DNA from: Phenylobacterium zucineum HLK1
GTDB lineage: Bacteria > Pseudomonadota > Alphaproteobacteria > Caulobacterales > Caulobacteraceae
Assembly: GCF_000017265.1 (NCBI RefSeq)
Contig: NC_011143.1
Coordinates: 62,001-126,000, forward strand
Direction: 5' to 3'
Length of the DNA: 64,000 nucleotides
Positions 58,298-64,000 of the stretch are shown here, piece after piece. The notes under the pieces were generated by a model. The model was not told the DNA's origin. It saw only the letters and a list, made by a program, of their open reading frames with translations, and ran no database searches. How positions within the stretch are numbered: the first letter of the stretch is position 1; the number at the start of each line of letters is the position of its first letter. The position numbers were made by a program, and so were the translations under genes.

Positions 58298-60040
58298 TCA
58301 CCGCTCCCTCACGTAACGGCCGGGGGCGGGCTCAACGACGCTCAGCTCTCCGAAGGCTCGCGCGGCCGGCGCCGCCCGCTCGGCCGGCCCGGAGCGATCC
58401 GCAAGCCAGTCCGTCCAGGCCGGCCACCAAGAGCCGTCCTGGCGCGGCGCGGCCTCAACCGCCTCTGGCGGGACATAGGGCGCGCCGGCCGCGGCCGTGG
58501 TCTTGCGATACCAGGCCTTGGGCTTGCCGGGCGGACTGACGACGCTGGTGTTGTGCCCGCCGCCGGTCAGCAGGAAGGTCCGTTCGCCGGGCGCGTAGAG
58601 TTCGATCCGCTGCACGGATCGCCACGGGGCGATGTGGTCGAGCTCCGCTCCCAGCACGAACAGCGGCGCCCGGATGTCCTTCAAGCTCGCCGGCGCGCCG
58701 TCCGCATCGATGCCGCCCCGGGCGAGGCGGTTCTCGAGGTAGCAGCCGCGCAGGTACTCGACGTGCATGCGCGCCGGCATACGCGTGGTGTCCGCCAACC
58801 ACGCGCCGAGCGGATCGACCGCGGGCGCCTCGCCCTTGAGGTAGCGCGTGACCAGCCGAGGCCAGAGCATGTCGTTGGGTCGCAGGGCGTAAAAGGAGGC
58901 GGCCATCTGCCAGCCTTCCAGGACGCCCTGGGCCGAGAGCAGCGCTTCCAGCGCGTCCACGTCGGCCGCCGTCAGGAGCTTGCGGTAGTCGCCGGCGTCT
59001 TCGAAATCCGTCTGCGCCGCGAGCAGGCTTATGGATGCAAGGCCATTTTCGCCATCCCGGCCTTGCCGGGCGGCCTCGAGCGCCAGCAGGGTGCCGCCTA
59101 GGCAGTAGCCCACCGCGTGCGCGCGTGCGCCGCAGATCGAGCGGACGAGGTCCAGGGCGGTCGCCACCCCCTCCCGCCGATAGTCGTCGAGCGAGAGGTC
59201 TCGGTGCTCAGGCCCAGGGTTGCGCCACGAAATGGCGAACACCGAAAATCCAGCCTCCACCAGATGCCGGACCAGCGACGTCTCGGGCGTGAGGTCCAGG
59301 ATGTAGAACTTCATGATCCAGGCCGGCACGAGCAGCACCGGCTCGGGCCGGACCTTTGGCGTCGTCGGATCGTACTGGATGAGCTCCATGAGGCGATTGC
59401 GGTAGACGACTTTCCCGCGGGTGGCGGCGAGGTCCTCGCCCACCGTCAGCGCATCTTCGCCAGACAGAGGCCTGCCGGCGGCTGCGCGCGCGAGGTCGCG
59501 CGCCCACAGGGCCGCGCCTTCGAGCAGGCTCCGGCCACCGGACTTGGCCGCCGCGGCCAGGACCTCCGGGTTGGTGGCCGGCCAGTTGCTCGGGGAGAGC
59601 GCGCCGAGGCTGAGCCGCCCCAGCAGCTCCAGACGGCGGCGATCCGGCTCGGCGAGGCCCGGCAACGGCCCGCAGGCGGTGCGCCACAGCTTCTCCGCAA
59701 AAAGCTGCGCCTGAGCCAGATGGGCGTAAGGCGGCAGCTCCCATTCCTGAGCCGCGAAGCGCTTGTCGTCCCGGTTCGGCTTGATCGACCAGTCCGCACG
59801 TGCAGGGCCCGAGGCCGCAAGAGCCGCCAGCCCGCGACCGAAGTCTGCAGCAAGCGCCGCCAGCCTTTCAGGATGACGGACGAGCTGGTTCGCCCAGCTT
59901 GCCGCCGCCGTGAGGTTCGGGGCCGGATCGAGACCCGCGGTGGCGCGGGCCATCGCCTGGCGCAAAAGGGCGTCGGCGCTGGGCGAATAGGGAACGGCCG
60001 CCGTCTCGCCGGCCGTCCGGGGCGTCGCATCGAAAGCCAA
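58298..60040 (-). CDS. phaC: Class I poly(3-hydroxyalkanoate) synthase
   Basis: 580 residues. The N-terminal PhaC domain is followed by an alpha/beta-hydrolase fold with the catalytic Cys in the lipase-like box VGYCLGGT, Asp in LGAELDHIAPW and His in TGGGHNTSVVSPPG. It polymerises (R)-3-hydroxybutyryl-CoA on granule surfaces. The start is a TTG at 60040 with an ideal AAAGGAGGTGA five bases upstream; the next in-frame ATG is about 30 codons inside. A palindrome (60051-60066) overlaps the ribosome binding site and a CTTGAC-N14-AACCATTT heat-shock-type promoter lies just upstream. Confidence 0.92.
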   Translation of the reverse strand: MAFDATPRTAGETAAVPYSPSADALLRQAMARATAGLDPAPNLTAAASWANQLVRHPERLAALAADFGRGLAALAASGPARADWSIKPNRDDKRFAAQEWELPPYAHLAQAQLFAEKLWRTACGPLPGLAEPDRRRLELLGRLSLGALSPSNWPATNPEVLAAAAKSGGRSLLEGAALWARDLARAAAGRPLSGEDALTVGEDLAATRGKVVYRNRLMELIQYDPTTPKVRPEPVLLVPAWIMKFYILDLTPETSLVRHLVEAGFSVFAISWRNPGPEHRDLSLDDYRREGVATALDLVRSICGARAHAVGYCLGGTLLALEAARQGRDGENGLASISLLAAQTDFEDAGDYRKLLTAADVDALEALLSAQGVLEGWQMAASFYALRPNDMLWPRLVTRYLKGEAPAVDPLGAWLADTTRMPARMHVEYLRGCYLENRLARGGIDADGAPASLKDIRAPLFVLGAELDHIAPWRSVQRIELYAPGERTFLLTGGGHNTSVVSPPGKPKAWYRKTTAAAGAPYVPPEAVEAAPRQDGSWWPAWTDWLADRSGPAERAAPAARAFGELSVVEPAPGRYVRER

Positions 60041-60050
60041 GGTCACCTCC

Positions 60051-60066
60051 TTTCGCAAGTGCGAAA
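60051..60066. promoter_or_regulatory. Perfect palindrome over the phaC ribosome binding site
   Basis: TTTCGCA-AG-TGCGAAA (60051-60066), a 7-2-7 inverted repeat that overlaps the start of the phaC ribosome binding site and lies at the expected transcription start of the promoter 60064-60091. It could be an operator, for instance for a PhaR-type regulator, or a small RNA hairpin. Confidence 0.5.
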
Positions 60067-60091
60067 TGGTTCAGGCGGCGGACGGGTCAAG
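60064..60091 (-). promoter_or_regulatory. Heat-shock-type promoter for phaC
   Basis: On the minus strand CTTGAC (60091-60086), 14 bases, AACCATTT (60071-60064). The -10 follows the E. coli sigma32 style (CCATnT) rather than the CCTAnAT of the others. Confidence 0.45.
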
Positions 60092-60094
60092 GGT

Positions 60095-60122
60095 CTGGAT
60101 TGCGCGTCCGGACGCCCTAGCT
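60095..60122 (+). promoter_or_regulatory. Possible sigma32-like promoter for the DedA gene
   Basis: CTGGAT (60095-60100), 14 bases, CCCTAGCT (60115-60122), ending 18 bases before ATG 60140. The -35 is weak; the -10 equals that at 27997. Confidence 0.4.
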
Positions 60123-60139
60123 CTGCGGCGGAGATCGCT

Positions 60140-60652
60140 ATGCAGGACGCGCTCATCCGCATCGAAGAGTGGCTGCAGACGGGGGTGGCCTGGGCGGGGC
60201 CCGCACTCGCCGCGGCGGCGCTGCTGGAGTCGCTCGTGGTGGTCGGGGCGATTGTCCCGGCGACCCCCGTGCTCGTCGCCTTGGGCGGCGTGATGGCGGC
60301 TGGGCACGCGCCGCCGAGCTTGCTCGCCTGGGCGGCCGCGGGGGCCTTCCTCGGCAATTGGACGTCCTACGAACTCGGCGCCGCAGCCCGGCGGCGAAAC
60401 CTGCGGCTGCCCAGCCGCCTCGGCGAGCAGGTCGGCCAAGTCAGCGAGGCGCTGTTCGCGCGCTATGGCCCGGTCGCCATCATCGTTGGCCGCTTCCTTG
60501 GCCCCGCTGCGGCGGTGGCGCCGTTCGCCGCCGGCTGGAGCGCGATGCGGCGCTCCCAGTTCCTGCTGGCCGACCTTGTAACTTGCCTCCTCTGGCCCTC
60601 GGTCATGGCCGGTGTCGGCTATCTCGGCGTCGAAGCTGTATTGGCCCTCTAG
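60140..60652 (+). CDS. DedA family membrane protein
   Basis: 170 residues with four or five hydrophobic segments and the SNARE-associated DedA features: a re-entrant ESLVVVGAIVPATPVLVALGG, GAFLGNWTSYELG, then RYGPVAIIVGRFLGPAAAVAPFAAG with the conserved G-R-F/Pro elements, and a final membrane helix. DedA proteins flip undecaprenyl phosphate or phospholipids and affect envelope stress and pH tolerance. It is somewhat shorter than E. coli DedA (about 220). ATG 60140. Confidence 0.88.
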   Translation: MQDALIRIEEWLQTGVAWAGPALAAAALLESLVVVGAIVPATPVLVALGGVMAAGHAPPSLLAWAAAGAFLGNWTSYELGAAARRRNLRLPSRLGEQVGQVSEALFARYGPVAIIVGRFLGPAAAVAPFAAGWSAMRRSQFLLADLVTCLLWPSVMAGVGYLGVEAVLAL

Positions 60653-60659
60653 GCGCAGC

Positions 60660-61661
60660 TCAGTCTGGGGTCGGTCGCTCGGCCATGACCTCGCGCGGCC
60701 GCTTGTCATTGCGCAGGCCCTTGAAGCTGGCCTGCCGGATGCGCCCGGCTCCGGTCCATTCGGCGAAGTCGATGTTGGCCACCAGTTCCGGCCGGACCCA
60801 ATGGATGTCGATCCCGGCCTTTGGAGCATCGCCCGTGTCAAAGGGGCAGTGATCGGTCTCGAGCGACCGAAGGCGCGGAACGAGATCGCGCAGCACCTCT
60901 TGCGGATAGCCGGTATGCACCCGCCCGACATACCGAAGACGTCCCTCGTCATAGACGCCCGCCAGCAACGAGCGGAACTTCTCGCCGCCCGTTGTGGCCC
61001 ACCCGCCGATCACCACTTCCTGCGAGGGTCGCCACTTGGCCTTGCGCCAGCTGTCATTGCGCTCACCCGGGCGATAGGGCGCGTCGAGACGCTTAGACAC
61101 AACTCCCTCCAGATTGCGGGACTTGGCCCAGGCCAGAGGATCCTGCGCATCGGCCAGAGGCGCGGCCCGCACCGCCGCGCTTGCAGGCAGCTTGGCGAGC
61201 AGCTCGCCCAACCGTTGCCGACGCAGGGACAGCGGCTGTTCGAGCAGGGAGGCAGGTCCAAGGTGGAGGATGTCGAAGGCGAAGAAGACGATCGGCTCTT
61301 GCGCCGCGCCGCGTTGGCGCGCGCCGAGACGGCTTCGGAGCAGCGAGAAATCCGGACGGCCGTCGGGCGCCAGCGCGCAGAGCTCGCCGTCCAGGATGCA
61401 GTCGGGCAGATGGGGCAGGTGGACGAGATCCGGCAGCAGCGCCGAGCGGTCGGCCCCGCTTCGGCTGCGCCAGGTGACGCGCTCGGCGGCCACGCGCGCC
61501 TGGAAGCGGTCGCCGTCGAGCTTGAGTTCGTGCAACCACTCCGACCCCGACGGCGGCTGCGCGACGAGCCGCGGGTGCTGGAAGGGGATGAAGAGCGGCG
61601 GCGCCCCGGCGCTGCGCAAAGCCGGCGCGTCGTCGCAAGTTGGCGAGTCGTGCGCCGTCAT
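60660..61661 (-). CDS. ATP-dependent DNA ligase (LigD ligase-domain type)
   Basis: 333 residues: motif I ELKLDGDR with the adenylated Lys (residue 47), motif III DGELCAL, FFAFDILHLG, motif IV LEGVVSKR, motif V WRKAKW, and an OB-fold domain from about 215. It matches the ligase module of LigD/LigC and lacks polymerase and 3'-phosphoesterase parts. Such enzymes seal breaks in non-homologous end joining or base repair. ATG 61661 overlaps the stop of a 51-residue gene (ATGA), so the two are coupled. Confidence 0.9.
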   Translation of the reverse strand: MTAHDSPTCDDAPALRSAGAPPLFIPFQHPRLVAQPPSGSEWLHELKLDGDRFQARVAAERVTWRSRSGADRSALLPDLVHLPHLPDCILDGELCALAPDGRPDFSLLRSRLGARQRGAAQEPIVFFAFDILHLGPASLLEQPLSLRRQRLGELLAKLPASAAVRAAPLADAQDPLAWAKSRNLEGVVSKRLDAPYRPGERNDSWRKAKWRPSQEVVIGGWATTGGEKFRSLLAGVYDEGRLRYVGRVHTGYPQEVLRDLVPRLRSLETDHCPFDTGDAPKAGIDIHWVRPELVANIDFAEWTGAGRIRQASFKGLRNDKRPREVMAERPTPD

Positions 61662-61813
61662 GCGTCGAGGGCGCGGTACGCCTCCTCCGCCAGCACGATG
61701 AGCTCTTCGAGAGGCAGCTCTTGCGGCGGGTCGGCCGGCCGTTCGGGGATCGCACCGATGGGCGCCTCAAAAGTCTTCAGGACTTCGATTTCAGGTCTTT
61801 CGATCTCCGGCAT
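61658..61813 (-). CDS. 51-residue acidic protein coupled to the ligase
   Basis: A tiny gene from ATG 61813 to a stop overlapping the ligase ATG. It is acidic and Pro/Glu-rich (MPEIERPEIEVLKTFEAPIG, then PPQELPLEELIVLAEEAYRA). The last 20 residues should form an amphipathic helix. Its tight coupling suggests a helper or docking peptide for the ligase. The ribosome binding site is weak. Confidence 0.55.
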   Translation of the reverse strand: MPEIERPEIEVLKTFEAPIGAIPERPADPPQELPLEELIVLAEEAYRALDA

Positions 61814-61841
61814 GGTCTGGTCTCAAATCGCTGTCTGCGCC

Positions 61842-62594
61842 TCAAAATATAGGGCGCGTCCCGGCTTCGGCAGGCCGATTTGCAGACTGCGCCGGCGGGC
61901 GGGGCCGACGCGGCGGCAGCAGAAGCAGCTTGCGACCAGACCTTGCCAGCCGCCCAGCGGCGCAGAGCTTGCGCACCTCCCGGCTGGTCGTCTCCGGCGT
62001 CAGGCCGAGAAAGTCGCTGAGTTCGATCTGGCTGAGGGGGAGGGGACAGGGTGCCTCGTCCGCCGCCAACCGCGCCGAGAAGGCTTCCATGCAGGCCGCG
62101 ATACGCTCGGCCGCCGGCAGACTGCGAATGCAGAGCACGTGCTGGGCGAACGCCCGGTAATGGCCAAGGCAGCGCTGGGTGACCTGCATCAGCGCGCCGG
62201 CGTTCCCCCTCGTGGATCTCACAAAGGCGGCGGCCGAGTAGGCGGTGAGCTCGAGGTCCGTGCTCGCTTCAGCCGTGCAGTCGCGGGCGTCTAGGGCGAA
62301 CCCGAAGAGATCGCCGGGGAAGCAGAAGCCAACGATCTGCCGGCGACCGTCGCTGGCGTAGAGCAGCAGGCGAACGCAGCCGGCTTCCACCCGATAGAAG
62401 GTCGTGGCCGGCTCGCCCTCCTGATAGATGGTCTGGCCCCGCCGACGCCGAACGCGCCAGCGGACCAGGTCCCGCGGCTCGTCCTTCAGCGGGTCCGGGG
62501 CGAACGTGCGCGGTTCGGGCCAAGCCTCAACAAACGCCAAACCGGCTCCGGCCCAATCGCCGGAAGGCGTCGGCGCTGCGGCCGTCGAGCCCAT
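61842..62594 (-). CDS. Crp/Fnr-family regulator (FixK-like) 2
   Basis: 250 residues: an N-terminal Pro/Ala arm, beta-barrel sensor domain (about 50-155, YQEGEPATTFYRVEAGCVRLL, PGDLFGFALDARDCTAEASTDLELT), dimer helix and winged HTH (about 185-225, LSQIELSDFLGLTPETTSREVRKL). The recognition helix keeps the Fnr-type E-x-x-S-R, so TTGAT-N4-ATCAA boxes are its likely targets. The N-terminal Fe-S cysteines of Fnr are absent. It has an EcfG-type promoter and a GTGCA palindrome upstream. Paralogue of 1955-2692. Confidence 0.87.
   Translation of the reverse strand: MGSTAAAPTPSGDWAGAGLAFVEAWPEPRTFAPDPLKDEPRDLVRWRVRRRRGQTIYQEGEPATTFYRVEAGCVRLLLYASDGRRQIVGFCFPGDLFGFALDARDCTAEASTDLELTAYSAAAFVRSTRGNAGALMQVTQRCLGHYRAFAQHVLCIRSLPAAERIAACMEAFSARLAADEAPCPLPLSQIELSDFLGLTPETTSREVRKLCAAGRLARSGRKLLLLPPRRPRPPAQSANRPAEAGTRPIF
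61847..61874 (-). promoter_or_regulatory. Possible sigma32-like promoter for the ligase operon
   Basis: On the minus strand CCTGCC (61874-61869), 14 bases, CCCTATAT (61854-61847), inside the 3' end of the crp gene. -35 weak, -10 good. Confidence 0.4.
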
Positions 62595-62646
62595 TATTGG
62601 AACGCCTCCCTCCGCGGTATCCGGGAAGAGGACGACCGCCCGACCC

Positions 62647-62662
62647 GTGCACTATATTGCAA
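62647..62662. promoter_or_regulatory. GTGCA-N6-TGCAC palindrome, copy 7
   Basis: GTGCA-CTATAT-TGCAA, 53 bases upstream of the second Crp/Fnr start. It begins at the -10 box of the EcfG-type promoter 62661-62686 and so covers the likely transcription start, a position suited to repression or autoregulation. Confidence 0.6.
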
Positions 62663-62686
62663 CGCCCGGAGAGGTCCGGTCGTTCC
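62661..62686 (-). promoter_or_regulatory. EcfG-type promoter for Crp/Fnr gene 2
   Basis: On the minus strand GGAAC (62686-62682), 17 bases, CGTT (62664-62661): full match to the alphaproteobacterial general-stress consensus. It lies 67 bases before the ATG. Confidence 0.65.
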
Positions 62687-62891
62687 TCACACCGGCACGC
62701 AGCGGCGGAATTGCGCCGGGTTCCAACGCCGACCGCCGAGGGAGCCGAGCATCCGTTCCAAGCAATTGGGGCGAAGCGGCCCACGGCTTCTCACCATTCG
62801 GTCCGGGCCAACGGTCGCACTCTGGCGCGAACGCCGTCCCGCTCTATGTCTGGACTCCGCGCCCGTTTGATTTGGCTTCAGGGGATGGGAC

Positions 62892-63812
62892 TTGGTTGAG
62901 GATCCTTACAAGGTCCTGGGCCTGAACCGACAGGCTTCCCAGGACGACATTCAGAAGGCCTACCGCAAGCTGGCCAAGAAGCATCACCCGGACCTCAATC
63001 CGGGTGACCGGTCGGCCGAAGAGAAGTTCAAGCAGGTCTCTCAGGCGTACGACCTGCTGGGCGATGAGGAGAAGCGCCGCCGGTTCGACCGCGGCGAGAT
63101 CGACGCCCAGGGAATGGAGCGGCCGCAGCAGCGGTTCTATCGCGAGTACGCCGACGCCGGCGCCGACCACCCCTACGCCAGCCGCGCCGGGTTCGAAGAC
63201 TTCGCCGACGCCGACAGCATCTTCTCGCAGTTTTTTACCGGAGGCCGCGGCGGCGATCGGTTCCGCAATGTCCGGATGCGGGGCGGCGACGTCCGCTATC
63301 ACCTGCGGGTGGATTTCCTGGATGCCGTGCGCGGCGCGCGCCGGACGCTGACCCTCCCCGACGGGTCTTCTCTGGACATCGAGATCCCCGCGGGGGTGGA
63401 AGACGGCCAGATGCTGCGTGTTCGCGGCAAGGGCTCACCGGGACTGAACGGCGGCGAGGCCGGGGACGCGCTTATCGAGCTGGAGATCGCCGATCATCCT
63501 GTGTTCCGGCGCGAAGGCCAGGACATTCACGTCGACCTCCCCATCACGATCGACGAGGCGGTGCTCGGCGGCAAGGTGGAGGTGCCGACGCCGACTGGGA
63601 CGGTGACCATGACGGTGCCGGCCGGCGCCAGCAGCGGCCGCACGCTCCGCCTGCGCGGCAAAGGCGTGCAGGGGCGCACCAAGGGGGACGAGCTGGTCCA
63701 TCTCAGCATCGTGCTGCCGGAACGCGTCGATCCGGAACTCGAGAACTTCATGCGTCGGTGGCGTGAACAGCATCGCTACGACCCGCGCCGTCCGATGAAG
63801 GGAGCGGCCTGA
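62892..63812 (+). CDS. cbpA: DnaJ-like co-chaperone CbpA
   Basis: 306 residues: J domain at the N-terminus (DPYKVLGLNRQASQDDIQKAYRKLAKKHHPDLNPG, with the HPD triad), a Gly/Phe/Asp linker (DADSIFSQFFTGGRGG), then two C-terminal client-binding barrels (YHLRVDFLDAVRGARRTLTLPDG, VEDGQMLRVRGKGSPG, GRTLRLRGKGVQG). The absence of DnaJ's four CxxCxGxG zinc repeats identifies CbpA. It stimulates DnaK. The likely start is TTG 62892. Its stop overlaps the next start (TGATG). Confidence 0.9.
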   Translation: MVEDPYKVLGLNRQASQDDIQKAYRKLAKKHHPDLNPGDRSAEEKFKQVSQAYDLLGDEEKRRRFDRGEIDAQGMERPQQRFYREYADAGADHPYASRAGFEDFADADSIFSQFFTGGRGGDRFRNVRMRGGDVRYHLRVDFLDAVRGARRTLTLPDGSSLDIEIPAGVEDGQMLRVRGKGSPGLNGGEAGDALIELEIADHPVFRREGQDIHVDLPITIDEAVLGGKVEVPTPTGTVTMTVPAGASSGRTLRLRGKGVQGRTKGDELVHLSIVLPERVDPELENFMRRWREQHRYDPRRPMKGAA

Positions 63813-64000
63813 TGTTGTGCGAAACGGATGTGGTGGGCCTGGTCCAGGGTCTGAGCCGGCGTCGGCTCCGGCAGTGGGTGCAGTCTGGCTGGGTCCTTCC
63901 GGCCCAGAGCGAGCGGGGCGCAAGCTTCAGCGAGATCGACGTCGCCCGCGCGCGTCTCATCCTGCACCTCCAGCGAGACATGAAGATCGGACCGGACGCC
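63812..64000 (+). CDS. cbpM: Chaperone modulator CbpM, N-terminal part (cut by window end)
   Basis: The first 63 residues of a MerR-like protein: VVGLVQGLSRRRLRQWVQSGWVLPA, then FSEIDVARARLILHLQRDMKIGPDA, the winged-helix part of CbpM. CbpM binds the CbpA J domain and blocks its action on DnaK. One-base overlap with the cbpA stop shows translational coupling. The gene continues beyond the window. Confidence 0.9.
   Translation, partial: MLCETDVVGLVQGLSRRRLRQWVQSGWVLPAQSERGASFSEIDVARARLILHLQRDMKIGPDA

Overview
The window is GC-rich (clearly above 60 %), gene-dense DNA from an alphaproteobacterium. Caulobacterales (Phenylobacterium/Caulobacter type) fits best by feel: DUF5961-like and DUF6491-like proteins, EcfG-type GGAAC-N16/17-CGTT promoters, FixK-like Crp/Fnr regulators, a KaiC/hybrid-kinase pair and PHB genes. 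The lineage is inferred from protein resemblance only. No tRNA, rRNA, CRISPR array, integrase or insertion sequence was seen.

Almost the whole window is one large proteostasis and stress-survival region. From left to right: the end of clpB, a degenerate phosphoribosyltransferase and a Crp/Fnr regulator (1-2.7 kb); yfdX, a three-BON-domain protein, a sensorless histidine kinase, a YflT-like protein and HdeD (2.8-6.7 kb); a receiver with Glu in place of the phospho-Asp and a decayed kinase fragment (6.8-8.1 kb); an ATP-grasp/C26-amidotransferase pair, phosphoglycerate mutase, a ZIP transporter and a lipid kinase (8.1-13.3 kb); hsp20-lon, Trx, 1-Cys peroxiredoxin, monothiol glutaredoxin and a second BON-HdeD pair (13.7-19.9 kb); a divergent fumarase/aspartase-like protein, DUF5335 plus an ECF sigma factor, and an SDR (19.9-23.1 kb); an hsp20-pta-ackA operon (23.2-26.8 kb); ftsH, Xre, two hsp20, two members of a small domain family, degP and a CPA2 antiporter (29.1-37.6 kb); groESL, SDR, a GH1-like protein and ppc (37.7-44.9 kb); dps with two tiny heat-shock-type genes, terC, a degQ-like protease, a BON-YflT fusion and kaiC plus hybrid kinase (44.9-53.6 kb); SMP-30, a fifth hsp20, BI-1, phaB/phaC, DedA, a LigD-type ligase, a second Crp/Fnr regulator and cbpA-cbpM (53.7-64 kb).

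The gene content (Clp, Hsp20, YfdX, HdeD, Trx, FtsH, DegP, Kef-type antiporter) parallels the transmissible locus of stress tolerance of gammaproteobacteria, here much enlarged and mixed with redox, acetate/PHB and two-component genes. Three regulatory layers are readable directly: (i) a family of sigma32-like promoters, TTG-type -35 element, exactly 14 bases, then nCCTAnAT; (ii) EcfG-type general-stress promoters; (iii) a repeated 16-bp palindrome, GTGCA-N6-TGCAC, in seven intergenic spaces. Four sigma32-like transcripts also end their 5'UTR in a ROSE-like hairpin that masks the ribosome binding site. Two of these encode Hsp20 proteins and two encode tiny uncharacterised proteins on either side of dps.
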